Assembly (NCBI RefSeq): GCF_900187975.1
Contig: NZ_FZPC01000005.1
Span: 1-64,000 of the forward strand
Length of the DNA: 64,000 nucleotides
Origin: Pseudomonas delhiensis
Lineage (GTDB): Bacteria > Pseudomonadota > Gammaproteobacteria > Pseudomonadales > Pseudomonadaceae
Reading direction: 5' to 3'
In this document: positions 10,647-19,827 of the stretch, piece after piece
Layout of the letters: the number at the start of each line of letters is the position of its first letter
Position numbering within the stretch: the stretch's first letter is position 1
Position numbers and translations under genes: made by a program
Notes under the pieces: model-generated
Database searches by the model: none
Seen by the model: the letters and a program-made list of their open reading frames with translations, nothing else
What the model was told of the DNA's origin: nothing

Positions 10647-12977
10647 TTACTCCTCGGATGGGCTGTTGGGGCGCCCGGCAAAGCGCTGCAACATGCGGTA
10701 GATGGCACCCAGTGCGCGGTCGACCAGGGGCTGCTGTCCAGCCCCGGCCAGGCGTACCTTGCCCTGTTCCATCTCCAGTGCCAACTGGCCGATGGGTTTG
10801 ACCGCGACGCGCTGCCCCAGGTGGTCGACGAACATGTAGTTGCGCGTGGTGGGGCTGAACCAGGACAGCTTCAGGCGCCGTGGCGGCGTGCCGTCGGTGA
10901 ACTCGAACCAGGTGCCGAACTCGATGCGGCGCAGTTCCTCCATGATCGCCCGGGCGCGGATGGACAGGCTTTCCTCGGTCTGCCGCTCGGCCACGCTTTC
11001 GCCGTCGAGCATCGCCCCCAGCGGGCTTTCCGGCAGCTCGGGGTGCAGCCTGGCGGCGATTTCCGGCTGCTGGGCCTGGATCGCGTGCTGGCAGGCGACC
11101 AGGTCCTGCAGCAGGCGGCGGATGCCGTCCTCATGGTAGCCGCCGAGCACTTCCAGGCCCTTGCGCAGGTCCTCCAGCAGCGCCGGGCGCAGGGCCTGCA
11201 GGCGCTCGCGGCCGGCGCCGTCCTGGGGCGTGACGCTCCAGGCCAGCTGCTCGGCGATCTCGCAGGCGCGGCGCCATTCGTCGCTGTCGTCGCCGTTGCG
11301 CAGGAGGATGAAGGTCAGGGCGTCCGCCCAGCTGAGGTCGAGGAAGTTGCGCACCAGTTGCGGCAGCTCGCGCTCGGCGGTGGCCCGGCGGATGACCTCG
11401 ATTGCCTGCTCGCGCGCGCCCAGCAGGCGGTCGCGGCCGCGGGCCGCCTCGGTGGCGCGGCGTTCGCGCAGCTCGGCCTTCTGGCGGATGTTGGCGATGT
11501 ATTCGTTGAAGTCGCCGAGCAGCTCGTCGAACAGGCGCAGCTCGCCGGCGAAGTCCTGGATCACCCGTTCCACCACCCAGTGCATCTTCGCCAGCAGCCC
11601 GCGCTCCTCGCCGTCGCCGCCGTACAGCGAGCCGGCCTGGGCCATGGCGTTGAGCAGGCGGCGGGCCGGGTGGTGGTGCTGGGTGAACAGCGCCTTGTCC
11701 AGCAGGGCCACCTTGAGGAAGGGGGTGTGCAGGTGCGAGAGGGTGGTCTTGCAACTGTCCGGCAGGCTCTCGTCATCGAGGATGAAGTCGAAGACCATGC
11801 CCACCAGGTCGATGACGTCGGCTTCCTGGTCGGTCAGCCTGTTCTGCCCGGGGTGGTCGCTGCTGGCCTCCAGCTGTTGGTGCAGCTCTTCCTTGAACTG
11901 CTGCACCGCCTGGGGCTGGCGGATGCGCCGGGCGAGGTCCTGGGCGGAGATGCGCTGCAGGCGGTTGAGCGCGTCGAGCAGTTCCCCGGCGCTGTAGGTG
12001 CGGGTGGCGCCGCGTGGGGTCAGGCGGACGATGCTGTCGCTGTTGCCGAAGTTGTCCAGGCCGCGCCGCCGGTGCTCGGCGAGCAGGGTATTGAGGCCGC
12101 CATAGAGGGCCTGCTGGTCGCTGGGCGGGTAGGGCGGCAGCTCGCTGAAGTCCAGCGGCGGCGCCTCGGCCGTGCTGGAGGCGCCCTGGGGCTGCGTGGC
12201 ATGGCCGCCGGCGGCGCCGGTCGGCGGCGTTGGCGCGGCCTGCCCGGGGGCCTGTGACGCCGGGCGTGGCGCCGGGTGCGAACTCTGCTGGGGGCGGTAG
12301 CGCAGGTTGGGCAGGATGCCGGCCTCGGTCAGGCGCCGGTTCAGCTGTTCATACAGAGGCGGCAGGTTGCGCATCACCTGCTGGTCGAACAATACATAGA
12401 GCACGGTCTTGATGCGCAGGGCGAAGCGGCTTTCCGCGAGCATCTCGCGGAAGCACTGGGCGATGGCCTGGGGCCCGAAGGGGTTGCTGTCCTCGGCCAG
12501 CTTGCTGCCGTTGTTGAGCAGGGCCAGGCGCTGGTCCAGGGCGAACAGGGACTGCGCGCACTGCGCCTTGACCTGGTTCACCATGTTGGTGACGAGCAGG
12601 GTTTCCTCGTATTCCTCGTTGCCGACCAGGGACAGTTGCTCGACGTCCAGCTCCTCCAGGTGCGCCCGGGAGGGCAGGGTGCCCTGCATGAAGTCGCTCA
12701 GGCCCTTGGCGAAACGCTGGTGGTAGAGGCGCTCGAGGGTGGGGCGCTGGCGGCGGATCTCGCGCATGCTGTCGAAGAACAGCGCCTGCACCTGGTTGTT
12801 CTCGGCCTTCTCGGCGCATTCGAAGAGGGTGTCGTCGACCTGCGCGAAGACCGCGCCCAGGAGTTCCGCCAGGTGGTTCATCGCCAATTGCCGGCAGCCC
12901 TGTACCAGCTCGCCGAAGCGTGGCTGGATGGCCCGGCTGGCGACGTTGGAAGACGGCGGGGTGTCCTTCGAACTCAT
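10647..12977 (-). CDS. DUF1631 family protein (PilZ-linked paralogue)
   Basis: About 776 residues, cytoplasmic, with no signal or membrane segments. The N-terminal conserved block is DDTLFECAEKAENNQVQALFF. A Pro/Ala/Gln-rich linker follows near residues 225-280, then a long helical body. A C-terminal small domain reads FGTWFEFTDG...LKLSWFSPTTRNYMFVDHLGQ. It is paralogous to the protein at 44990-47272, with the same block order and matching motifs. The start is the MSSKDTPP ATG at 12977, with GGAT about 6 bases before it; an in-frame start 14 codons upstream is less likely. The function of DUF1631 is unknown to me. Coupling to a PilZ gene suggests c-di-GMP-related regulation. Confidence 0.85.
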   Translation of the reverse strand: MSSKDTPPSSNVASRAIQPRFGELVQGCRQLAMNHLAELLGAVFAQVDDTLFECAEKAENNQVQALFFDSMREIRRQRPTLERLYHQRFAKGLSDFMQGTLPSRAHLEELDVEQLSLVGNEEYEETLLVTNMVNQVKAQCAQSLFALDQRLALLNNGSKLAEDSNPFGPQAIAQCFREMLAESRFALRIKTVLYVLFDQQVMRNLPPLYEQLNRRLTEAGILPNLRYRPQQSSHPAPRPASQAPGQAAPTPPTGAAGGHATQPQGASSTAEAPPLDFSELPPYPPSDQQALYGGLNTLLAEHRRRGLDNFGNSDSIVRLTPRGATRTYSAGELLDALNRLQRISAQDLARRIRQPQAVQQFKEELHQQLEASSDHPGQNRLTDQEADVIDLVGMVFDFILDDESLPDSCKTTLSHLHTPFLKVALLDKALFTQHHHPARRLLNAMAQAGSLYGGDGEERGLLAKMHWVVERVIQDFAGELRLFDELLGDFNEYIANIRQKAELRERRATEAARGRDRLLGAREQAIEVIRRATAERELPQLVRNFLDLSWADALTFILLRNGDDSDEWRRACEIAEQLAWSVTPQDGAGRERLQALRPALLEDLRKGLEVLGGYHEDGIRRLLQDLVACQHAIQAQQPEIAARLHPELPESPLGAMLDGESVAERQTEESLSIRARAIMEELRRIEFGTWFEFTDGTPPRRLKLSWFSPTTRNYMFVDHLGQRVAVKPIGQLALEMEQGKVRLAGAGQQPLVDRALGAIYRMLQRFAGRPNSPSEE

Positions 12978-13096
12978 GGGCGATCCTGTCCGTGATCTCA
13001 TCGCCTGCGGGCGAGGCAACTTGGGTTTTATGCAGATATAGCAATCTGCCTGCCGGCCTGCAAAGAAAAAGAAGAAAAACTTTTTGGATCAGAGGG

Positions 13097-13124
13097 TTGA
13101 CAGTCCGTTCGAGACCCGTAAAAT
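13097..13124 (+). promoter_or_regulatory. Sigma-70 promoter of the tRNA cluster
   Basis: A perfect -35 TTGACA (13097-13102), a 16-base spacer and -10 TAAAAT (13119-13124) are followed by the GC-rich discriminator GGCGCGCC, typical of stringently controlled stable RNA promoters. It lies about 60 bases upstream of tRNA-Asn. Confidence 0.85.
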
Positions 13125-13187
13125 GGCGCGCCTCTGATACGGGAAACGGCAACGCCGAAACGTAGAAGGGATTGGAAGGCTCGTCGT

Positions 13188-13263
<76 letters not shown>

Positions 13264-13272
13264 ACTTCCAAG

Positions 13273-13349
13273 CGGGGTATAGCGCAGTCCGGTAGCGCGC
13301 CTGCTTTGGGAGCAGGATGTCGGGAGTTCGAATCTCTCTACCCCGACCA
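13273..13349 (+). tRNA. tRNA-Pro (TGG)
   Basis: 77 bases with encoded CCA. Acceptor CGGGGTA pairs with TACCCCG. The anticodon stem is CCTGC/GCAGG with anticodon TGG at 13307-13309. It follows tRNA-Asn after 9 bases. Confidence 0.98.
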
Positions 13350-13355
13350 TATCGA

Positions 13356-13431
13356 GGGTCGTTAGCTCAGTCGGTAGAGCAGTTGGCTTTTAACCAATTG
13401 GTCGTAGGTTCGAATCCTACACGACCCACCA
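13356..13431 (+). tRNA. tRNA-Lys (TTT)
   Basis: 76 bases with encoded CCA. Acceptor GGGTCGT pairs with ACGACCC. Anticodon TTT is at 13389-13391 in the loop CTTTTAA. It is the last tRNA of the cluster, 6 bases after tRNA-Pro. Confidence 0.98.
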
Positions 13432-13464
13432 TCTTCCAGCCGGTCGCCCAGGCGAACGGCAACG

Positions 13465-13500
13465 AAAAGCCCGCGGTCTCGTCGAGATCGCGGGTTTTTT
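13465..13500 (+). terminator. Terminator of the tRNA cluster
   Basis: A long stem CCCGCGgTCTC / GAGAtCGCGGG (13470-13480 with 13484-13494) with a short loop is followed by TTTTTT (13495-13500). Confidence 0.92.
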
Positions 13501-13548
13501 CGTTTCATGGCTGTGGCATTCGAGGCGGTAGGCGGGGCTTGCTCGATT

Positions 13549-13838
13549 TCGTAGGGGCGAGCTTGCTCGCGAACCGGCGGGTGACGTCTGCGCTCGGGGT
13601 CAACTCCGCTCCCTCTCCCTAACCCTCGGCTGCGCGCCCCGCCCTGAAGGGAGAGGGGACCGTTGGGCAGGGGTTGGTGCTGTGGCGTTAGCCGGTTATC
13701 AGGCAATTTCCGGCTGAAACCATTCCCTATCTCGGCACGGACAAGCTCCCTCTCCCTTCAGGGAGAGGGCTGGGGAGAGGGGCTCTTGAGAACCCTCTCG
13801 GAATCCCCCATTCGCGAGCAAGCTCGCTCCTACGAAAA
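13549..13838. repeat. Composite palindromic repeat A (CCCTCTCCC arms) inside a REP pair
   Basis: A REP copy at 13549-13573 and its inverted partner at 13812-13838 enclose a 172-base unit (13610-13781). The unit's ends are inverted repeats built from CCCTCTCCCT and GGGAGAGGG. Its core ends TTTCCGGCTGAAACCA...CTCGGCACGGACAAGC. A second copy lies at 59704-59876 with the same core. In this copy the 17-base block CGGCTGCGCGCCCCGCC sits in the left arm. No gene is seen. Confidence 0.85.
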
Positions 13839-14749
13839 GCCGAGCCATCCGTAATGAGGCTGACATTTCGCCGGGCTAATGTTTTTCGCCGTTTGTACTC
13901 ATCGTGAAATCAGTCATATCCGGCCGGTTTTTGCCCAGTCAAAAACGGCCATCCCGTCAGAATCTGAAACGCTTTTCCCCCTCGAATCACTTGCTGCGGC
14001 GATGTGTCGCACTCTGCGCGGGGCATTTGCGAGCACATTTTCAATCGGCTTGATCGGCGTCATTTTCAGTCTTGCGAAGCTGGTTTAAGGCGTCTTTCGC
14101 AGGCAGTCTCCAATGCGGCTGCATACCGCGCCAGGCGGGGCGTTCAGGCGACTTGGCGATGGCTGCAGGAGGGGGCCGGAAAGCGCTTTTCCAACCTTGC
14201 ATTTCCTGCGGGAATTGATCGTTTTTCGAGCAGCCGCGGCGGCCATTCTTAACCCTGGCGAGAAAATGTCTTGTTAAAAATGAAGGGGCGGGGCCTTGCC
14301 AGTGGTTTCTGAAATGTCTTGTAATATCGGCCGCCCATTCCTGACCCCATAGCGCCTCGGTTCCAGCGTCGCAGAACCTTGGCAGGCACCCGCCGCAGGC
14401 GGTGCTGGAATAACAACGAGGGGCTGACTGTGGTGGGTTTCCGCTCAACAACGAGTAGGGCAATCCGCTCGTGAACAGGTGTCGGCCAGGCAGGCTTCCC
14501 AAGGGAGCGGCAGGGCAGGCGCCAACACGCTGAATAACACGGAACGAATCAGCACACGGATCGGTTTCGCTACGCGAAAGCCGGGCTGGGTTCCTTTTGC
14601 CTTGTTTTCTTGCAGCGCCGATTCGCTACCCCATGGATCCACCAACACGTCTCGCCTCGGAAGGCGCGGCGGGCAGTTCGTCGAGCATGAACCCTGCGTG
14701 GGTAAATCTCATGGGCGGTGTAGCTATGTTCATCCATTAAGGCCGCAAG
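13839..14749 (+). other. Long gene-free region upstream of cyoA
   Basis: About 900 bases without a convincing gene; the short open frames here lack ribosome sites and family resemblance. Base composition is less GC-rich than the neighbouring genes. The region probably carries cyo control sequences and a long untranslated leader. A loose Anr/Fnr-like site (TTGATcggcGTCAT, 14050-14063) is too far from cyoA and too imperfect to call. Confidence 0.5.
14296..14325 (+). promoter_or_regulatory. Possible sigma-70 promoter for cyo or a leader RNA
   Basis: TTGCCA (14296-14301), an 18-base spacer and TGTAAT (14320-14325) each match the consensus at five of six positions. The site is about 425 bases upstream of cyoA, so either the leader is long or a small RNA starts here. 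Confidence 0.4.
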
Positions 14750-15676
14750 ATGAAAATAGACCAGTACTCTGGATACCTGAAGAGATTGTCCGTGCTGCTC
14801 CCCCTGCTCTCGCTGGGCGGTTGCAACATGGTCCTGTTCGACCCCAAGGGGCAGATCGGCGTCGACGAGAAGTCGCTGATCATCACCTGCACCCTGCTGA
14901 TGCTGCTCGTGGTGGTGCCGGTCATCGTCATGACCCTGGCATTCGCCTGGAAGTACCGCGCTTCCAACACCAAGGCCACCTACATGCCCGACTGGGCGCA
15001 CTCCACCCGCATCGAGGTGGTGGTGTGGCTGGTGCCCTGCATCATCATCGCCATCCTCGGCTGGCTGACCTGGGAATCCACCCACAAGCTGGACCCCTAC
15101 CGCCCGCTGGATTCCGACGTCAAGCCGATCACCATCCAGGCCGTATCGCTGGACTGGAAATGGCTGTTCATCTACCCGGAGCAGGGCATCGCGACCGTCA
15201 ACGAGATCGCTTTCCCGAAAGACACCCCGGTGAACTTCCAGATCACCTCGGACACCGTGATGAACTCCTTCTTCATCCCGCAGCTGGGTAGCCAGATCTA
15301 CTCGATGACCGGGATGCTGACCAAGCTGCACCTGATCGCCAACGAAGAAGGCGTGTTCGACGGCATCTCCGCGAACTACAGCGGCGCCGGCTTCTCCGGC
15401 ATGAAGTTCAAGGCCATCGCCACTTCCGAGCAGGGCTTCCAGGACTGGGTCGCCAAGGTCAAGTCCGCCCAGGCCGGCCTCACCGAGGAAGGCTTCCCCG
15501 CGCTGGCCAAGCCGAGCGAGAACGTGCCGGCTACCTACTTCTCCTCGGTCACCCCGGACCTGTTCCAGCACATCCTGACCAAGCACGAGCGTGCCGGTCT
15601 GGCCATGGGCAAGGGCAAGGCCGAGCACGCCGAAGGCGAAGCAGAATCGCAATCCAATCCGAGTATCCAGGAGTAA
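14750..15676 (+). CDS. cyoA: Cytochrome bo3 ubiquinol oxidase subunit II
   Basis: A 308-residue subunit of the proton-pumping quinol oxidase. It has a lipoprotein-type signal with LSLGGC (Cys25). Two transmembrane helices lie at about residues 43-65 and 85-105, and a periplasmic cupredoxin-like domain follows. The residues that form the CuA site in cytochrome c oxidases are absent, as expected of a quinol oxidase. The conserved [20 protein letters not shown] and [16 protein letters not shown] are typical of CyoA. It is the first gene of cyoABCDE. Confidence 0.97.
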   Translation: MKIDQYSGYLKRLSVLLPLLSLGGCNMVLFDPKGQIGVDEKSLIITCTLLMLLVVVPVIVMTLAFAWKYRASNTKATYMPDWAHSTRIEVVVWLVPCIIIAILGWLTWESTHKLDPYRPLDSDVKPITIQAVSLDWKWLFIYPEQGIATVNEIAFPKDTPVNFQITSDTVMNSFFIPQLGSQIYSMTGMLTKLHLIANEEGVFDGISANYSGAGFSGMKFKAIATSEQGFQDWVAKVKSAQAGLTEEGFPALAKPSENVPATYFSSVTPDLFQHILTKHERAGLAMGKGKAEHAEGEAESQSNPSIQE

Positions 15677-15684
15677 CCGCGCAG

Positions 15685-17661
15685 ATGTTCGGGAAACTGA
15701 CTCTGTCGGCCGTGCCTTATCACGAGCCGATCATCATGGTCACGCTGGCGGTCGTTGCCCTGCTGGGCATCGGCGTCGTCGGCGCGGTCACCTACTACCG
15801 CAAGTGGACCTACCTGTGGACCGAATGGCTGACCTCCATCGACCACAAGAAAATCGGCGTGATGTACATCATCGTCGCCCTGATCATGCTGCTGCGCGGC
15901 TTCGCCGACGCCATCATGATGCGCGGCCAGCTGGCCCTGGCCGAAGGCGCCAACCACGGCTTCCTGCCGCCTGAGCACTACGACCAGATCTTCACCGCCC
16001 ACGGCATGATCATGATCATCTTCATGGCCATGCCCTTCATGACCGGCCTGATGAACCTGGCGGTGCCGCTGCAGATCGGCGCCCGCGACGTGGCCTTCCC
16101 GTTCCTGAACTCCCTCAGCTTCTGGCTGCTGGTGGTCAGTGCGATGCTGGTCAACGTGTCCCTGGGCCTGGGCGAGTTCGCCCGTACCGGCTGGGTGGCC
16201 TACCCGCCGCTGTCCGAGCTGGCCTACAGCCCGGGCGTGGGTGTGGACTACTACATCTGGGCCTTGCAGATATCCGGCATGGGCACGCTGCTGACCGGCA
16301 TCAACTTCCTGGTCACCGTGTTCAAGATGCGCACCCCGGGCATGAAGCTGATGCAGATGCCGATCTTCACCTGGACCTGCACCTTCGCCAACATCCTGAT
16401 CGTCGCGTCCTTCCCGATCCTGACCGCGGCCCTGGGCCTGCTGTCGCTGGACCGCTACCTGGACATGCACTTCTTCACCAACGAGCTCGGCGGCAACGCC
16501 ATGATGTACATCAACCTCTTCTGGGCCTGGGGCCATCCCGAGGTGTACATCCTGATCCTGCCGGCCTTCGGTATCTTCTCCGAAGTCACCGCCACCTTCG
16601 CCGGCAAGCGCATGTTCGGCTACACCTCGATGGTGTGGGCGAGCGCCGCGATCACCTTCCTCGGCTTCACCGTGTGGCTGCACCACTTCTTCACCATGGG
16701 TTCGGGCGGCGACGTCAACGGCTTCTTCGGCGTGGCGACCATGCTGATCTCCATCCCCACCGGGGTGAAGCTGTTCAACTGGCTGTTCACCATCTACCGT
16801 GGCCGCCTGCGCTTCGACACCCCGATCCTGTGGACCCTGGGCTTCATGATCACCTTCACCATCGGTGGCATGACCGGCGTCCTGCTGGCCATCCCGGGTG
16901 CTGACTTCCTGCTGCACAACAGCCTGTTCCTGATCGCCCACTTCCACAACACCATCATCGGTGGCGCGGTGTTCGGCTACCTGGCCGGCTTCGTCTTCTG
17001 GTTCCCGAAAGCCTTCGGCTTCAAGCTGGACGAGAAGTGGGGCAAGCGTTCGTTCTGGTGCTGGCTGGTCGGCTTCTACATGGCCTTCATGCCGCTGTAC
17101 ATCCTTGGCTTCATGGGCATGACCCGTCGCCTGAACCACTACGACAACCCGCTGTGGAAGCCGTACCTGGTGGTGGCCTTCTTCGGCGCCGTGCTGATCC
17201 TGTTCGGCATCCTCAGCCAACTGATCCAGCTGTTCGTCTCGATCAAGAACCGCAAGCAACTGGCCGACGTGACCGGCGACCCGTGGGGCGGCCGCACCCT
17301 GGAATGGTCCACTTCCTCGCCGCCGCCGTACTACAACTTCGCCGAGCTGCCGGTGGTGCGCGACGTCGACGCCTTCCACGAAATGAAACAGAACGGCCGC
17401 GCCTACCAGGCTCCGGCGTCCTACAAGCCGATCCACATGCCGAAGAACACCGCCGCTGGCTTCTCCATCGCGCTGTTCGCCTTCATCTCCGGCTTCGCTG
17501 CGATCTGGCACATCTGGTGGCTCGCGGGCATCGGCTTCGTCGGCATGATCGCCTCCGTCATCGTGCGCAGCTACGTCACCGACCTGGACTACTACGTCCA
17601 GCCGGACGAGATCGAGCGCATCGAGAACCGCCACTTCCAGCAACTCGCCAAACAGGTCTGA
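15685..17661 (+). CDS. cyoB: Cytochrome bo3 ubiquinol oxidase subunit I
   Basis: A 658-residue haem-copper oxidase core that oxidises ubiquinol, reduces O2 and pumps protons. The low-spin haem ligand is in [11 protein letters not shown]. The CuB/Tyr cross-link region is [17 protein letters not shown], the CuB histidines are in [12 protein letters not shown], and the haem o3 and b ligands are in [12 protein letters not shown]. The ~15 transmembrane segments match the CyoB layout. It follows cyoA after 8 bases with ribosome site AGGAG. Confidence 0.98.
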   Translation: MFGKLTLSAVPYHEPIIMVTLAVVALLGIGVVGAVTYYRKWTYLWTEWLTSIDHKKIGVMYIIVALIMLLRGFADAIMMRGQLALAEGANHGFLPPEHYDQIFTAHGMIMIIFMAMPFMTGLMNLAVPLQIGARDVAFPFLNSLSFWLLVVSAMLVNVSLGLGEFARTGWVAYPPLSELAYSPGVGVDYYIWALQISGMGTLLTGINFLVTVFKMRTPGMKLMQMPIFTWTCTFANILIVASFPILTAALGLLSLDRYLDMHFFTNELGGNAMMYINLFWAWGHPEVYILILPAFGIFSEVTATFAGKRMFGYTSMVWASAAITFLGFTVWLHHFFTMGSGGDVNGFFGVATMLISIPTGVKLFNWLFTIYRGRLRFDTPILWTLGFMITFTIGGMTGVLLAIPGADFLLHNSLFLIAHFHNTIIGGAVFGYLAGFVFWFPKAFGFKLDEKWGKRSFWCWLVGFYMAFMPLYILGFMGMTRRLNHYDNPLWKPYLVVAFFGAVLILFGILSQLIQLFVSIKNRKQLADVTGDPWGGRTLEWSTSSPPPYYNFAELPVVRDVDAFHEMKQNGRAYQAPASYKPIHMPKNTAAGFSIALFAFISGFAAIWHIWWLAGIGFVGMIASVIVRSYVTDLDYYVQPDEIERIENRHFQQLAKQV

Positions 17662-17664
17662 TCC

Positions 17665-18294
17665 ATGTCTACGGCAGTATTGAGCAAACACTCGGTCGCC
17701 CACGAAGCGGGGCATGACCACGATCACGAACACCACGACTCGGGTGAGATGACGGTCTTCGGCTTCTGGCTGTACCTGATGACCGACTGCATCCTGTTCG
17801 CCAGTGTCTTCGCCACCTACGCTGTGCTCGTCGGCCATACGGCCGGCGGCCCCAGCGGCAAGGACATCTTCGAACTGCCCTACGTGGCCGTCGAAACCGC
17901 GATCCTGCTGATCTCCAGCTGCACCTACGGCCTGGCCATGCTGGCCGCGCACAAGGGCGCCAAGGCCAAGGCCATCGCCTGGCTGGGCGTGACCTTCCTC
18001 TGCGGCGCCGCGTTCATCGCGATGGAAGTCAACGAGTTCCATCACCTGATCGTCGAAGGCTTCGGCCCGAGCCGCAGCGCCTTCCTGTCGTCCTTCTTCA
18101 CCCTGGTCGGCATGCACGGCCTGCACGTGACCGCAGGCCTGCTGTGGATGCTGGTGCTGATGGCGCAGATCGGCACCCGCGGCCTGACCGCGCAGAACAA
18201 CACCCGCATGATGTGCCTGAGCCTGTTCTGGCACTTCCTGGACATCGTCTGGATCTGCGTATTCACAGTCGTCTACCTGATGGGGGCCGTGTAA
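17665..18294 (+). CDS. cyoC: Cytochrome bo3 ubiquinol oxidase subunit III
   Basis: A 209-residue subunit with five predicted membrane helices. The His-rich N-terminus ([13 protein letters not shown]) faces the cytoplasm. The family motifs [24 protein letters not shown] and [16 protein letters not shown] are present. It starts 3 bases after the cyoB stop and its stop shares one base with the cyoD start (TAATG). Confidence 0.97.
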   Translation: MSTAVLSKHSVAHEAGHDHDHEHHDSGEMTVFGFWLYLMTDCILFASVFATYAVLVGHTAGGPSGKDIFELPYVAVETAILLISSCTYGLAMLAAHKGAKAKAIAWLGVTFLCGAAFIAMEVNEFHHLIVEGFGPSRSAFLSSFFTLVGMHGLHVTAGLLWMLVLMAQIGTRGLTAQNNTRMMCLSLFWHFLDIVWICVFTVVYLMGAV

Positions 18295-18632
18295 TGAGCG
18301 CCGCTGCACACGACAACCACGGCGCCGGCCACGGCAGCCTGGGTTCCTACGCAATCGGTTTCGTGCTGTCGATCATCCTCACCGCGATTCCGTTCTACAT
18401 GGTCATGGACGGCGGCTTCACCCGCCACGCGACCATCCTCACCATGGTCATCCTCGGCCTGGTGCAGGTGGTGGTGCACCTGGTGTGCTTCCTGCACATG
18501 AACATGTCCTCGGAAGGCCGCTGGAACGTGATGGCGTTCATCTTCACGGTGATCGTCATCCTGCTGGTGGTGGGCCTGTCGCTGTGGATCATCTTCAGCG
18601 CCGATGGCCTGATGATGCCGATGGTGAACTGA
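18294..18632 (+). CDS. cyoD: Cytochrome bo3 ubiquinol oxidase subunit IV
   Basis: A 112-residue assembly subunit with three membrane helices and the conserved [17 protein letters not shown]. It begins with a short His-rich stretch ([15 protein letters not shown]). The start ATG at 18294 overlaps the cyoC stop. Longer upstream reading frames are cyoC out of frame. Confidence 0.97.
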   Translation: MSAAAHDNHGAGHGSLGSYAIGFVLSIILTAIPFYMVMDGGFTRHATILTMVILGLVQVVVHLVCFLHMNMSSEGRWNVMAFIFTVIVILLVVGLSLWIIFSADGLMMPMVN

Positions 18633-18642
18633 GGCTGACGAC

Positions 18643-19530
18643 GTGAAGCTGAAGCGTTATCTCCTGGTGACCAAGCCGGGCATCATCTTCGGCAACCTGA
18701 TCGCCGTGGCGGGGGGCTTCTTCCTCGCCGCGCGCGGCAGTGTCGACCCGATGCTGCTGCTGGCGACGGTGATCGGGCTGTCGCTGGTGGTGGCCAGTGG
18801 TTGCGTGCTGAACAACTGCATCGACCGTGACATCGACCGCCACATGGAGCGTACCCGCGGCCGCGTGACCGTGACTGGGCAGATCTCGCTGAAGGCCGCC
18901 CTGGCCCACGGCGTGGTGCTCGGCCTGGCCGGCTTCGGCCTGCTGGGGTGGAAGACCAACGTGCAGGCGACCCTGATGGCGGCGTTCGGCTTCGTCGTCT
19001 ACGTCGGCTTCTACAGCCTCTGGCTCAAGCGCACGTCGATCTACGGCACCCTGGTGGGCAGCCTCTCCGGGGCCATGCCGCCGGTGGTGGGCTACTGCGC
19101 CGCCGCCGGTCATTTCGACATGGGCGCGGCGGTGCTGCTGCTGATCTTCTGCCTGTGGCAGATGCCGCACTCCTACGCCATCGCCATCTTCCGCCTGAAC
19201 GACTACAAGGCGGCGGGCATCCCGGTGTGGCCGGTGGCGCGCGGCATCGAGGCGACCAAGCGGCAGATCCTCTACTACGTGCTGGCCTTCGGCGCCGCCA
19301 CCCTGCTGCTGACCGTGACCGGCTTCGCCGGCTACGGTTACCTGGTGGTGGCCCTGGCGGTCAGCGCCTGGTGGCTGTTCATCGCCGTCTCGGGCTTCCG
19401 CGCCGAAGACGATCGCCTGTGGGCACGCAAGCTGTTCGCGTTCTCCATCATCGCCATCAGCGTGCTGAGCCTGATGATGTCGATCGACTTCCAGGGCCTG
19501 CCGGCCCCGGCGCTGGTAGCCGCGCTGTAA
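18643..19530 (+). CDS. cyoE: Protohaem IX farnesyltransferase (haem O synthase)
   Basis: A 295-residue UbiA-type membrane prenyltransferase that converts haem b to haem o for the oxidase. The first Asp-rich motif is [15 protein letters not shown], and the second conserved region contains [14 protein letters not shown]. About nine helices. It begins with GTG 10 bases after cyoD; GAGG upstream serves as ribosome site. It is the last gene before a strong terminator. Confidence 0.97.
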   Translation: MKLKRYLLVTKPGIIFGNLIAVAGGFFLAARGSVDPMLLLATVIGLSLVVASGCVLNNCIDRDIDRHMERTRGRVTVTGQISLKAALAHGVVLGLAGFGLLGWKTNVQATLMAAFGFVVYVGFYSLWLKRTSIYGTLVGSLSGAMPPVVGYCAAAGHFDMGAAVLLLIFCLWQMPHSYAIAIFRLNDYKAAGIPVWPVARGIEATKRQILYYVLAFGAATLLLTVTGFAGYGYLVVALAVSAWWLFIAVSGFRAEDDRLWARKLFAFSIIAISVLSLMMSIDFQGLPAPALVAAL

Positions 19531-19546
19531 GGCAAGCCAGTGGTAC

Positions 19547-19575
19547 GAAAAAGCCGCCCCTCGGGGCGGCTTTTT
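19547..19575 (+). terminator. Terminator of the cyo operon
   Basis: An 8-bp perfect stem GCCGCCCC / GGGGCGGC (19553-19560 with 19563-19570) with a 2-base turn, flanked by A-run and TTTTT. Confidence 0.93.
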
Positions 19576-19628
19576 CATGCCTGGGAAAACATCGCGAACG
19601 TTACGCTGCGATCACGCACGGCTTTTCG

Positions 19629-19826
19629 TAGGAGCGAGCTTGCTCGCGAACAATAGGCCCACCGCCGACCCTTCCTGTAGGAGCGCGCCCTGCGCGCGAA
19701 TCGCGGGCAGGGCCCGCTCCTACAGGGAGCACGGAGCGGATCGCGGATGAATCCGCTTCTACAGGTGTACGGGCCCCCTGGCGTAGGGCGCATAACCGTT
19801 CGCGGTTATCCGCCGTTTCCCGGCGC
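19629..19826. repeat. REP cluster between cyoE and ndh
   Basis: It holds a GTAGGAGCGAGCTTGCTCGC unit (19629-19652), a GTAGGAGCGCGCCCTGCGCG...GGGCCCGCTCCTAC inverted pair (19678-19724), a degraded ATCCGCTTCTAC unit, and a GTAGGGCGCATAACCGTT...TTATCCGCC unit (19783-19814). No gene. Confidence 0.88.
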
Positions 19827-19827
19827 G

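Noticed and set aside
14050-14063. Anr/Fnr-like box TTGATcggcGTCAT
   Set aside because: Two mismatches in the conserved half-sites and ~690 bases from cyoA.
14041-14502. 153-residue minus-strand open frame upstream of cyoA
   Set aside because: No ribosome site, no hydrophobic or motif pattern, and it spans likely regulatory sequence.
15535-18354. 939-residue open frame on the minus strand across cyoB and cyoC
   Set aside because: Antisense to well-conserved oxidase genes, His/Gln/Gly-rich, no start signal or family resemblance.
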